Assembly: GCA_030737835.1 (NCBI GenBank)
Contig: CM060856.1
Location: forward strand, 17,711,116 to 17,775,115
DNA length: 64,000 nucleotides
Source: Acorus gramineus
Taxonomy: Eukaryota > Streptophyta > Magnoliopsida > Acorales > Acoraceae
Reading direction: 5' to 3'
Part shown: piece by piece, positions 24,224 to 35,359 of the stretch
Layout of the letters: each line of letters opens with the position of its first letter
How positions within the stretch are numbered: the stretch's first letter is position 1
Notes under the pieces: generated by a model
Database searches by the model: none
Seen by the model: the letters and a program-made list of their open reading frames with translations, nothing else
What the model was told of the DNA's origin: nothing
Translations under genes and position numbers: made by a program

Positions 24224-26285
24224 ATGGGAAGGGCTTCCAGGTGGCTCCGGGGACTGTTAGGCGGGAAGAAATCGCCGTCGCCGGGGGTTGCGGACGGGAA
24301 TCAGCCGGCGAAGGAGAGGAAGAGATGGGGCTTCGTGAGGTCCTTCCGAGACAGGGACCGGGCGGCGTCGACGGATGGGGTGGTCTACGGAGGGGGTGGT
24401 GGGGACGAGCAGAGCAAACACGCGATCGCTGTGGCGGCGGCTACCGCCGCGGTTGCAGAGGCGGCTGTTGCGGCGGCGCAGGCGGCAGCTGCAGTTGTGA
24501 GGATGACGAGCAGCGGGAGGTGCGGCGGCGGAGGGAGAAGGGAGGAGATGGCGGCGGTTAGGATCCAGGCGGCGTTTCGTGGTTATTTGGTGAGTGTCCC
24601 CGAAATGCCCTTGTGGGTTTTGTTTAATAACGATAATGCCACTGAACAACTTGAAATTTATTTGAATCTGTAGTTTGTGATAATATTTTGTCAGTTCTTC
24701 ATGTGGAGAAGACATCATTTTTGTATTGATTTTTATGTCTTTTATCTTCCTGTATCTCGTTTTGTCTTCAGTTTTGTTGTTCTGTTTTTGTTACAGTGAG
24801 AATTCACTGTAGCAGTTACTTCCATGCAAGTCTGTCTGTATTAGCTGAAAATGATTGGGGTTTCAAGGGTAGTTTGGTCAAATGTCCTGAATGTTCACCA
24901 TGGCTTCCCTTTATTTGGCCGGGGAGGGGGGGGGGGGGTTCACGCGTCGTTGTCCGTTGATTGAAATTACGATTTTACCATTATCTTCTCTGGGAACGGA
25001 ATTTCCATTTTTTTTTATAGCTTTGAAGGGCATAATCGTCATTTTAGTGTCATCTCTTCGTTCTCTCGTTTCGCGCCGAGTGAAAAGAACAGAATGGCTT
25101 TGCCGACGCGCCGAATTAAAAATCCCCAAATTTTTCACGCTGAAATGGAATCTCTGCCTCTCGCTTTTATTGATCTAGTTGAACAGAAGCTAATCTTTTT
25201 TGGGTTTTGTGTGAATTGTGATTTGTGAAGGCGAGGAGAGCATTGAAGGCATTGAGGGGACTCGTGAAGCTGCAAGCGCTTGTGAGGGGCAACATAATCA
25301 GAAGGCGAGCGGAGGAGAAGCTCCGGTGCTTACAAGCCCTGGTGCGCGCCCAGTCCAGAGCACGCGTCGTCCGCTCCAACTCTTCCTCCCTTCACCACCA
25401 GCACCACATCAAACCCTCTCATTCATACCCCGTAAGTGAACTTCCCTTTCAAAGATCGCAACTTTAATTGTGTAATCCGATCTCCCAATCTTCTCCCCCA
25501 TTGCAGGGCCCTGCCACACCAGAGAAGCGCGAGCGAGATCCCGTCAAACACCACCGATCGAGCCCCATAAAGGTACGTGTTTTTGGGTACCCAGTAAGAA
25601 TTCAATATCAAACCAACATTGGTTGTTTTTCGTTGTACAGAGGAACCCCCGCAGCGCGGACGCGATGGATCCCGACCGCGCGCATGCCTGGTCGCTGGAC
25701 GACGAGAAGAGCGACAAGATTGTCGAGATCGACACGGGGAGGCCACCGACCCACCACCGCCGGAAGCACAACACCCACCACCACCACCACCACATCCAGC
25801 CGTCGTGGTCCGACCCAAACAGCCACAGCTTCGCGACTGTCCCCGGCTCCCCCTCCAGGGACTCCACAACGGCCCATCTCTCCATCCCGAGCCGCCCCTC
25901 CTCCCCCTCCGTCGAAACCCAGCTCATGCCGGACTCGGAGAACAGCCCCGAATTCTACTCCGCCTCGTCGCGGAGCGTGAGACACCGAGGGGGGCTGTTC
26001 ACGCCGTCGAAGGCGAGCGAGTGCGCGAGGAGTCTGTTTAGCGGGTACTCGGACTACCCGGGGTACATGGCGAACACGGAGTCGTCGCGCGCGAAGGCGC
26101 GGTCGCAGAGCGCGCCGAGGCAGAGATCGGCCGCGGAGTACGAGAAGGCGGGGTCGGCGAAGAGGGTGTCGTTGACGCAGACCGCGCAGAGGACGACGAC
26201 CTTGCAACAGAGGTTCACGAGCAAGGCTTATCCCGGGTCGGGTCGGCTCGACCGGCTCGGGATGCCTATTGGGGTCCGCTACTAA
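24224..26285 (+). CDS. IQ67-domain (IQD) protein, 425 aa
   Basis: Four exons: 24224-24589, 25231-25431, 25507-25572 and 25641-26285, with GT-AG borders and continuous frame. Start [16 protein letters not shown] is the typical conserved IQD N-terminus. The IQ67 domain spans about residues 108-170: first IQ motif [20 protein letters not shown] split by the intron at the family-typical position, then VKLQALVRG and [17 protein letters not shown]-terminal landmarks are [26 protein letters not shown] and a short basic end. IQD proteins bind calmodulin and act as plant scaffolds at microtubules, plasma membrane or nucleus. An alanine-rich stretch (about 66-88) and a polyhistidine run in exon 4 are GC-driven low complexity. 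Closest in style to the IQD22 group, but the exact member is not assigned. Intact. Confidence 0.93.
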
Positions 26286-27840
26286 AGACCCGTCTCTCTG
26301 TTTATTTTATGTTATTTTATTTTTGTCGTTTCACGTGTAAAAAAAGGGGGGACTGGGATGTCAATCTGTGGAATGTTGGGGGCAGTGAATGTACGGATTC
26401 AACGTCGGTGGGAGTTCAGGATTTTTTTTTTTTGATGTTTGGATCTTATTATATGTGGTGGTGTTTCTTATTTTATTATTATTATTATTAATTGTTATTA
26501 TTATTATTATTGTTTTGAAGTACAGGAACAGGAGAGTCGTTTATGGTCACCGGAGGAATATTGTAGCACGGTATATGTCATGGTTGATCCTAATTGTAGA
26601 CGTGGGTCACATCAGAAAGATCTTTTGATGGTGGAATGGAATGGGAGGGGGTCAAAATCATATCTAGATTTGTTTGACCGGCTGTTTGGGTCGATGGATT
26701 AAGTTATCCGGGTTGGATTTTAATAGAGTCGAAGTCCGTTTTGCAGTTTTTAGGGATACGGGAAGAATAGGCTAATTAAAAATCTAATCCCCCAACCAAT
26801 ATAAATACAGACAAAAAAAAAAAAAAAGTGCATAGACACACATAAAATTATATTTCATATTTTTTATGATCAGTGAAATACATTATTTTATAAGAAAATA
26901 TGAATTAACGGTATATATGTTAATTTTTTTATATAAATATATCGATGTAATGAAGAGATTTCTTATGCGTTGTTAGTGACACGTCGTCTGTAAAATTGAT
27001 TTGATTTTTAAAGTGAATAATTCTGAATTTTTAAGTGAATTAAAAATGACATCTAATAAATGTTATCAACTGGAGATTGATAACATGAACGCAAGAAAAG
27101 ATAACAAACATAATGAAAATTTTAATTTGAATTACCATATCTTTAGAAGTTGATTCTCTTTTTGCAGATCTTGTGTAACTAAAATTGCATATGACGACAT
27201 GTAACAGCAGCCCCATTTTTTAATTTCATGTGACAAACTCAATGGAGCAGTTAGTTTTAAGATTAAAAATGGTTTCGAGCATATCTTTAGCTTGTAGAAT
27301 GTTTGTCCACCTCTCTAAATACTCTCTATTAGAACACATGTTTGAGCAGTTCATATTACTGTTACTTTTTTGGTGTGACGTTTTTTTTCTAATTTTAAAC
27401 ATTGTTTTTTAGTTGAGGTTGGTTAAGTGTTGCTTTCAGAAGCACATTATTGTTAACTTTTGATATTAGATAACCTTAAAATGATCTTTCTAGTTGGATG
27501 GAAACAGTATTAGGTTGAACATTAAAGTGATCTTATTTAATGGGTTCTGACTTAATAAAATAAGGAAAGTGTTATAGTCATTCCTATAATGTAGATTGTA
27601 CCACAGCACGTAAAATAATGTACACCTACTAAATGTAATATTTGGATTTTTTTCCCAGTATGGACATATTTTAATTTTTTTTAAAAATATATGTACTTAC
27701 CCCATTTATATTAAACACCACCCTTTATTTACAATATTATCATCCGAGCATAACTTTCAAAAATGCATTAAGGGCACCACCCTCCCCTTCTCACCACCCC
27801 AAGTAATTGGATAAGTCAATCCCACCTCCCTAAGTAATTG
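26286..27840. other. Gene-free AT-rich interval after IQD
   Basis: The IQD 3' UTR is followed by a (TTA)n-type microsatellite near 26473-26512 and AT-rich sequence. Short open frames here lack any recognisable domain. Confidence 0.5.
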
Positions 27841-27844
27841 GCAT

Positions 27845-28312
27845 AAGTTAGACACATGAGATATCTACATAATTATATTTTCTAGACAATGGCTTTGTCG
27901 ATGAAAACAAAAAAAAACATGTAGGTTCTGGAATGAGTTAGACACGACATATAGGATGTCTATATAATTATATTTCCTAGACAATAGCCATGTAGATGAA
28001 AATAGAAAAAAAAAAACCTTATGTTCTGGAATGAGTTAAAAACATATGGTGTCTACATAATTATATTTATTAGACAATTCTTATGTCGATAGACATAGAA
28101 AAAAAATCCTGTAGGTTCTGGAATACGTTAGACACATGAGATGCTACATAATTATATTTCCTAGACAATGACCCCGTCGATGGAAATAGAAAAAAAAAAC
28201 ATGTACGTTTTCGAATGAGTTAGACACAGGAGTGTCTATATAATTATATTTTCTAGACAATATCCATATCGATGGAAACAGAAAAAACTCTGTAGGTTCT
28301 GGAATGAGTTAT
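27845..28312 (+). repeat. Minisatellite, about 5 units of about 92 bp
   Basis: Five imperfect head-to-tail units, each containing GGTTCTGGAATGAGTTAGACAC, CTACATAATTATATT, TAGACAATG and GTCGATGGAAATAGAAAAAA in that order. Units differ by substitutions and small indels. No gene. Confidence 0.85.
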
Positions 28313-28654
28313 AGTTGTGTGTTTTACTACACCAATGTCAATGGTTGTAGTAATTGGAGACTATTATTGTCGAACACATAAATGTATGAAGCTTTAATGT
28401 TGTTTTCTGAAATGATAGACACATTGTGTATCGAGTATATGTGTATTGTTAGACAGTTTGCGTGTCAATTCCTACATAAATCAAGTTATTTCATAAAACA
28501 TAAGAAGAAGAAAAAATCACAAATTCAACAAGAGTTACTTGTCCACACTTAGGTCTCTTCAATTAATCCATTGATAAACATTGATAACACTTAAAGTCAT
28601 ATTTGCAAAGAAAACCATCTAACGTTTGATCAAAACCAACATTCAAAGCACCGG

Positions 28655-28865
28655 CGGATGTCCAATACAAAGCGGAGGTGGACGTCGACGGAGGTCGGGA
28701 TTTGCTCTTGCACTGGCGAATGTTGACGACGAAGCCGAGGAGGCTGTCAACGGAAGTTGGGATCCATTCTTGCAGCGATGGATGTTGAGGACGAAGTGGA
28801 AGTGGGCGTCGATGGAGGTCAAGATCCACTCTTGCACCAATGGATGTCGACGACGAAGCGGAAGC
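28655..28865 (+). repeat. Tandem repeat, about 3 units of 60-70 bp, GC-rich
   Basis: Three diverged copies with the order GGATGT-GA-GACGAAG, GGAGGTC, GGGATCC-CTCTTGCA. GC-rich against AT-rich surroundings. Open frames on both strands follow from the repeat and show no known domain. Confidence 0.6.
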
Positions 28866-29249
28866 GGACAGAGAGAGTGATGGTGGAATGAGAAGAGAGA
28901 AGGGAAATAAAAAAGAGAGAAGAAAGATGCATGTTTTAGAAAATGTAAAGGTGGTGAGCTTTGAGTCTTTGATAAGAAATTTTTATAAGATGGTGAACTT
29001 GAAATTAAACCAAATGATAGGTTATGGGATAAAAAAGGTGGTGTTGAAAATAAAATGGGTGGTGGGACTATCCGTGCCCCTTATCTAATATAATGTATAC
29101 TCAAATGAAATGAATGCATGCTTTTCATTTTTTTCTTTATTAGTTCACGTATGTATGTGTATACTCTACTATAAATGTCATGTACTAACTAGTGTAACTT
29201 AGAAGTTGGAATTACAATAATGATTGAGTGTGTCAATGTCTTTTTTTTT

Positions 29250-29365
29250 AAATTATGTTAGTCCCTCACAGAGCAAACTATATATCTAAAATATATACAT
29301 ATACATCAATTATGTTAGTCCCTCACAAAGCAAACTATATATCTAAAATATATGCATATACATTA
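29250..29365 (+). repeat. 57-bp direct tandem duplication
   Basis: Two near-identical adjacent units of ATTATGTTAGTCCCTCACA...AAACTATATATCTAAAATATAT, differing at only a few bases. Confidence 0.85.
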
Positions 29366-29769
29366 GTCTATATTCACCAAATAGTTCCATCTCATCAAAA
29401 GTATGAATCATCTAATTCCGAATAGAAAAGTATCATGTTTGAATCCGCATTTGAATAGATTTAATGTTGAAAATATGGACAATCCCAAACGTGGATCCAA
29501 ATTATTATTGTGCTTATACATCTCAAATCCACATCTACTTATTTTCTTTGTCTTGTTCACTGCGTTTGAAAATCCATTGAAGCAATGCTTTTGAAAAACA
29601 AGCTTATTTTGGCAATATTTTCAAAATCCCAGCACTTGAACAAACCGTGCACGATGGGCCAGTTTCTCTGCGAGAGCAACGACTTTCTGAGGGACCTTTT
29701 AAAATCAACCTGTAGTAGCTTTAACATTATCATAAATGTCTTTTAAAATAAATGATCAGACTCTCAGAG

Positions 29770-29846
29770 ATCACGATTTTAAACCGTGATTAAAAATCTT
29801 ATATCACGGTTTTAAACCGTGATCAATATCAAATATTGTAGTAGTG
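29770..29846. repeat. Palindromic repeats next to a CACTA-like terminus
   Basis: Two ATCACGGTTTTAAACCGTGAT-type palindromes (29770-29790 and 29803-29823) are followed by a sequence whose reverse complement starts CACTACTACAATA. Subterminal palindromes and a CACTAC end are typical of CACTA (En/Spm) elements. The other terminus was not found. Confidence 0.4.
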
Positions 29847-30240
29847 ACGTGTGAACAAAACTAGTATGTTGCAGTCCACTGTTGATTGCTTCCAAATTCC
29901 AATTCTGCATTGACTGGGACAACCATGCCCATGATTCTCAGTTGCTAGCACACAGAGAGGTGATTTGTGTTTGTAGGAGTACATCATCTTTATGAGGTTG
30001 GACACGCCCATTTAGCATCAAATGTAGCTTGGTTGGTCGCTTCTCCCAGAGGTGCATGCCATGGGAAGGTCTTGACTCACAGAAACATGGGTAATTGTCA
30101 TATGATCTTTCACCATCTTCTGAATATGATATCACAAACTCCTCAGTTGAATGCTTCCCAGTGACCCTGAAGTCCCAAACCAGATCCATAAATAGGATGC
30201 CTCCAATTGGGACATATATTTAACTTCCATGAATCATTGT
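29830..30240 (-). other. Unassigned coding-like stretch
   Basis: On the minus strand 29938-30189 reads an 83-aa frame beginning MDLVWDFRVTGKHSTEEF. Composition is balanced and less AT-driven than its surroundings, but I recognise no domain. It could be a gene relic. Upstream, no promoter or further exon was recognised. Confidence 0.25.
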
Positions 30241-30479
30241 TAATATATATGACATCAGGCAAGCGAAAATCTAATCATGCGACATCCATATTTAAAGATT
30301 TGGGCACGTAAGAAAAGGGAATGGAAGCGGGGGTCTGGAATTAAGGCCCTGTTTGGATTCAATTTTACTTCTAAAATTGAGTGTCCAAAGGATCCAAAAG
30401 GAAGAAAAAAAAATGACCTGGATGGATAGAAGAGAAGATTAATCTACCAAATACACCTGGATCCTATTTTAAAAAATGA

Positions 30480-31010
30480 CCTACTCCTCTAGTCCTCTAT
30501 GAGGAGCTGTCTCCTGGAAACACTCACCCTACAGAAAACTCCCCAATGTTTGATAAACCTCACAACCATGTCCCATACATTTTCAAAATATACTTTCATC
30601 TCCCTGAAAATGAGATTGTTCATAGACAATCATAATGCCCAAGCAACTGCAGGGACGAGAGACTACAACACATTAGCCCTAGCATTGCGACCACCATGCT
30701 AAACCAACTTCCGCCCTGCCTCCCATAAATCACCGGTGGAAGAGAAAAATCATCGAGGTCCACAACCATTTTCAAATGACGCCAGACTTGTCTCGCAAGC
30801 TGAAACTCCATCATAACATGAGTGGTGTATTCCGCCTCGTTAGCACAGATCAAGCAAGACGTATCCTCTTGAGCCGCCCACTTTGAAAGATAAATATTTG
30901 TTAGCCGCTTCTCTTGATACATGAGTCATAAACAAAATTTGACTTTTAGTGGTATCTTGAGCTTCCAAATCTCCCTCACCTTCAATACGGTTGCCTCGAC
31001 CTTTGGCTTT
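30480..31010 (-). mobile_element. LINE fragment (reverse transcriptase zinc-binding region)
   Basis: The minus strand reads IWKLKIPLKVKFCL, a stop, then MYQEKRLTNIYLSKW...CLICANEAEYTTHV...ARQVWRHL. This is the pattern of the zf-RVT domain at the C-terminus of plant L1-type LINEs: WKLxxPxKVKFFLW, then LxxW, CxxC, H, VW. An in-frame stop and the missing RT domain show a dead fragment. Confidence 0.7.
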
Positions 31011-31160
31011 TATTGTAATTATTTCTTTGGTAAGTAAATAACTTCTTTAATTTTTTTTTTTTTTGAATAAATGTGCTATCAGAATTTGGTCCCTTGACCT
31101 CCTTTATAGAAAGGTGCTAGTCGACTTTCTAAAAACTTTACTTGACTTCTTTAAATTTTA

Positions 31161-31690
31161 GAAAAAAAATTCAAATAACCCCATGTAAACTGCCTGAAAT
31201 CCATATAACCCCTAAATTTTCCTGAAGTTCATATAACTCCCTGAAAACATCTATGTAAATCCAAATAGCCCCATGAATTAAACTTTTGCTAACAGATGAA
31301 GAATATTATGTGAATATTTTGTTTGGTTAATCCTTACTGAAAACGCAGTACACCAAAAATCTCTTACAATACATTTAAAATGTGGAAAACATTATATAAA
31401 TAATGATTTTACCCCTTCAAATATATTATAAAACTCTATCCGGTGGAACAAAATTATCATTTATAAATGATTTTTTGTTTTTTTAACACATTATAGGAGA
31501 ATTTTGGTATATTGTGTTTTCAGTCAGAATTAACTAAACAGAACATTCATGATCTATCAACGGAGATTTAATTCAGGAGATTATATGAATCTACATAAGT
31601 GTTTTCACAGGATTATATAGACTTCAAGATAAGTCAAAGAGTTAAATGGATTTCGAACAATTTATAAAAAGGGTTATATGGAATTTTCCC
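31161..31690 (+). mobile_element. Long-TIR MITE family 2, copy 2, with 9-bp duplication
   Basis: Same family and orientation as 23215-23730. The right end inverted reads GGGAAAATTCCATATAACCC, paired with a left end containing AAATTCAAATAACCCC. Flanks are TAAATTTTA (31152-31160) and TAATTTTTA (31691-31699), 8 of 9 identical, which fits a Mutator-type target duplication. No coding sequence. Confidence 0.65.
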
Positions 31691-31699
31691 TAATTTTTA

Positions 31700-32638
31700 T
31701 CAAGTAAGAATAAGACCAAAACTCAATACCACCGCGAGTAGAGGTCGTTCGGTAACAATTATAAAAATGTTGCACTTTGTTTATATATCACTATGAATCA
31801 AAGTTGATACATACATTGCACATATTCAAACTTGCATTTCCGTGAACACAATCATTTATTGTTCCTTACAGTGGAGACATGCAGCACCCCTCATGACAGC
31901 AATACATTTTAAATTTTTTTTATTCACCAAATAAAACCATCCAAAATGACCAAAACTATCCTTTCTGCGCCAAAAGTTCTCATGGAATCCTGCCCAAAAA
32001 ATATATATATTCAGATAATAAACAAGATCACATATCCGAAATATGTGTAATAAGTAGAATAACTAAAACTCAAATTTATAGCATGCACATGATTCATTAT
32101 ATGGTTAAATATTAGGAAAAATAATAAAAGTGTTTGTAATGATATTAAAATATAATTAAATATATTAACACAATAAATAATAATATTATATTATAAAAAA
32201 ATGATATGTCCACCCTCTTGAACTCATGGGTTTTCTTTTTTTATTTTTTAAATATATACATATATTAATCAAAATATATACTGTTATACAAATTGAAATA
32301 TATACTGAGATATACTATGATATTTTTTTTATCTTTGAAATAATAAGAAATAATTTTCAGCTTTATACACTATGATAAAGTCCATACACTACAACAGCAC
32401 AATATATACTATATTATCGGGTAATATATGAGACTGTAGATGGCCAGCTTTTAATATTATATCAGATACAAATTCTTTTAGATGATATATAATTATATCC
32501 GTATCTGTTTTATTCATTTCAGATTTTCAAATATTAGATAATTTTTAAATTTTCATATACAAACCACCTACTTGTAAACAATTGCCATGTTTAAACCAAA
32601 ACAATCCCATTGCGCGCTAGCACATATCAAAAGTTTAT
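31700..32638. other. AT-rich intergenic DNA
   Basis: Nothing recognised beyond A/T runs and short dispersed motifs. Confidence 0.5.
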
Positions 32639-32868
32639 GGCCTCATTTGAAATTATATTTGGATAGATTCTGCGTTTGAAAAATTAAAATTTTTTAAACC
32701 CATATCCAAACATATCTTTAACGTTTAGCTTATCAAAATATCTTTCCTTTTTAGATAAAAAAATCTTACGATTAAAAAGCTAATAAAACAATGTTTTTCA
32801 AAAAGTTAAATTTGAAACACATGATTATAAAAATCTCAACGTTTTAATTGCACATCCAAACGACAGCC
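32639..32868. mobile_element. Small MITE abutting the lipid-transfer protein gene
   Basis: About 230 bp with imperfect inverted ends: GGCCTCATTTGAAATTATATT on the left; inverted right end GGCTGTCGTTTGGATGTGCA. It ends only about 10 bp past the stop codon of the lipid-transfer gene, so it would supply that gene's 3' UTR. No target duplication identified. Confidence 0.4.
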
Positions 32869-32877
32869 TACGAAAGC

Positions 32878-33237
32878 TTACGTGGTGCAGTCGAGGTTGG
32901 GGTCGATGGTGAAGTCGAGGGAGATCCCGCACAGACCGGGTAGCCGTCCGATGGCGCTGACATTGGGATTGTAGGTGCTCATGAGGCTCACGAGGCACCT
33001 GCAGACGGAGCGGCGGTTGTCAGTGGTGTCGGCGAGGCTGTTGAGGCTGACCACCGCGTCGCAGCACGGCGACCCCAGAGTTGGGTCGGGCACGCCGTAG
33101 GTTATGAAGTTGGAGCAGTTGGAGACCAGCGCGGTCACCGCGCCGCAGTCCACCGCGCCATGCGCGGACGCGGCGCGGCACAGCAGGAGCAGAACTGCAA
33201 TGGCCCATGCATTGATCTTGGGGTGGTGGTGGTCCAT
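32878..33237 (-). CDS. Secreted non-specific lipid-transfer-type protein (8-Cys), 119 aa
   Basis: Single-exon gene starting MDHHHPKINAWAIAVLLLLC, a signal peptide probably cleaved after AASA/AHG. The mature part has the eight-cysteine motif of the plant LTP/protease-inhibitor superfamily: C-x9-C-x16-CC-x19-CxC-x21-C-x13-C. All spacings match type 1 LTPs except the x16 (usually about x13-14), as in the divergent LTP13-like group. PGLCGISLDFTIDPNLDC is a recognisable type 1 C-terminus. Such proteins carry lipids in the apoplast, for cuticle, pollen wall or defence. An in-frame upstream ATG at 33373-33375 would add about 46 residues before the signal peptide; the internal start fits secretion and the TATA box better. 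Intact. Confidence 0.9.
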   Translation of the reverse strand: MDHHHPKINAWAIAVLLLLCRAASAHGAVDCGAVTALVSNCSNFITYGVPDPTLGSPCCDAVVSLNSLADTTDNRRSVCRCLVSLMSTYNPNVSAIGRLPGLCGISLDFTIDPNLDCTT

Positions 33238-33305
33238 GTATGTGTTTTCTTTTTTGTGGATTTTGATGGGTGTGAATTGAATTTGATTTGATTGTGGTTG
33301 TTGTA

Positions 33306-33316
33306 TGTTTATATAG
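33306..33316 (-). promoter_or_regulatory. TATA box of the lipid-transfer protein gene
   Basis: Minus-strand CCTATATAAAC about 70-80 bp upstream of the chosen ATG. It places transcription start between this box and the internal ATG, which supports that start over the in-frame upstream ATG. Confidence 0.65.
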
Positions 33317-33659
33317 GGGTGTACTTTGGTTGATGTTTTTTGTGTTTTTTGGATTGGGTTTGTTAGGAGTGTCACATGGTTGGCATTTTTTTTTTAATTA
33401 TTTGTAAGTCGTGTAGATTACATGGAGTAGCTAACTGATCTTTTGGAGCTTTAGGTTTTAGGATGAAGCTTATAACAATAGTTTAGTTATGCTATGTTCG
33501 TGCTAGATGTAGTAGTGAAAATTTTTCTTATAATTGGTGAGGCCATGTGGATAAATATAACACCAAAAAAAAAAAAAAAAATGAAATTTGATATTATCCA
33601 ACAAATTTTCTAAATTCTAGAAGCTAAATCATAGAAACAGCTACAAATAAAATAACACA

Positions 33660-34170
33660 ATTTCATATATGACTTATTTTTTGAACTTATCTAACTTATT
33701 TTTAGGTCCTCAAGTTACTTAGGGTATTATTTATGGGTTCTTTCATCCAATGAGATTATCATTTATCTGGTTCTTTTTTCAATTTTATCCTTGTATTTTC
33801 TTTATGCCCCCATCTCCCCCATCCCCATCTTCCTCCCATGCGATCTAAATTTGATGACAAAATACCACAATCAACCCTAAAAAACACAATAATTTTTCAT
33901 CATGTCACAAATATAATGACATTCATAATAACTAAAATTAACAATGTACATAACTCATCAATAAAGTGTATAGATCTATTAACAGTGTACACAAACAGTT
34001 TAACATCGTATATAGATGAAAATGAAAAATATAATGGTGGACTTAACGGTATATAGATGAAAAGACCTGGAAATAATTCACAATGGGGTCCAGTGACTTA
34101 AAAATAAGTCAATATGTTTTAAGAACTTAAAAATAATTCAAGGGTTCCCTAAATGACCCGGAATTAATTT
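33660..34170. mobile_element. MITE-like inverted-repeat element
   Basis: The left arm has GACTTATTTTTTGAACTTA...AGGTCCTCAAGTTACTTAGGG...GGGTTCTTTCATC. The right arm inverted has GACTTATTTTTAAGTCAC...GGTCTTTTCATC and GGGTCATTTAGGGAACCC. Partial pairing over about 100 bp suggests an old TIR element. The frame at 33838-34056 is AT-rich and has no domain. Boundaries approximate. Confidence 0.4.
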
Positions 34171-34639
34171 TTGCAATGAAACAATGCTCCTCAAAAAAGT
34201 GATGGTAGCATATGATGATGAGCTCAATTACAATAGAACCACAACTCATCTTTTTTGGTAGAGGGTTTACAAGGTCTCACCGTATTTTACTAGTACAAAT
34301 TTTGTGTTAGCATAGACCACAAGCTAACAATGGGTTAAAGCACATAAGACAAGCCCAAAAGTTTTTTTTCCAACTTTTTTTTTTGGCAACCAAGAAGGCT
34401 CGATCTAGACCCTCCCCAATGGGGAGGAATGTCCTCTACCACTATGACAAACCTGAGAGGGACGAAAACGCTTATCTAAGTGTTTCTTAACCTTAGAGAG
34501 AAATTTGTCAGTGAATTTTTATATTAATTCTATTTAGGATTGATACAATGATGGTAAGATTTCTAGATGACCAAAAACAAATTGGGAGCAGTTATTTCCA
34601 CTCCTTTAGTTACTCACCCCACCCCTCTAATATATGAAA

Positions 34640-35345
34640 GCTGTTATATTGGAATGACTGGAACTTGTTAGAAACTTTGTGAAAGTTCTGGGTTCCCCCT
34701 ATTTTAGTTTTCAAAAAGTTTCAAATGAGCTTCAAAATTTTAAAATGTTTAGGAGGGAAAGTGTGTTCCCTCTATTTGTTTTCTTGGCTTGGCACTCCAC
34801 AAATATAGTCCCACATTGCTTATCTTGGAAATTTATATCTTCCATATAAGGTAGAATGTTGGTACTTGGGTAGGGTCCCAAGGGGGGCAAGGGCTTGTGA
34901 ATGCATTTGCATTTTGCATTTTGTATTTGGGCTTAGGTCTTGGTTTTGGTTAAGAGGATAGAGATAGAGATAGTTTCTTCGCTGAATAAGTAACAATCAT
35001 GGAGGACTGCGTAATTGATGCTTAGTGGAGCGTTATCTTGAAACGGCTCTCTTCCTTTTAGTTTCTATGAAGGACTGGATTTTTAAAATATGCAATCTCG
35101 ACTCTCTCTTGTTCTAGAAAAAGCTTTTCTTTTGGCGATTACACAAGTTAGCGATCGGTTCACATAACTTCTTCCTGCTGCACTAGAGGAGAAGATCAGC
35201 AAGAGGTTGGGTGGTTGTATCTGAAGAGAGCACACCGTTGAGAACCCTGTGTGTTTGAAGGGGAGATTCCATCCAAGCCATCTCTGAAACTCATTGTCTC
35301 TTGTTCTGTTTTTGGTCCACTGCATGCTAATTTAACTTGAATTCC
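34640..35345 (+). mobile_element. LTR-like sequence, undelimited
   Basis: Contains a TGTTATATTGG start-like motif (34642), AGTCCCACATTGCTTATCTTGG (typical of plant LTR promoters), a GC-containing body and a CT-rich end. No matching target duplication or primer-binding site was found, so solo LTR is a guess. Confidence 0.3.
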
Positions 35346-35359
35346 AAAAGGATCTTCAA

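Noticed and set aside
25423-26207. Long antisense frames over IQD exons 2-4
   Set aside because: GC-rich antisense shadows of the real exons, Arg-rich and without domains.
27845-28312. Possible CRISPR array from regular repeats
   Set aside because: Units are contiguous tandem repeats with no conserved repeat/variable spacer pattern, and this is eukaryotic DNA.
33238-33375. In-frame upstream ATG extending the lipid-transfer protein by 46 residues
   Set aside because: The extension would precede the signal peptide and spans the TATA box; it is promoter and 5' UTR.
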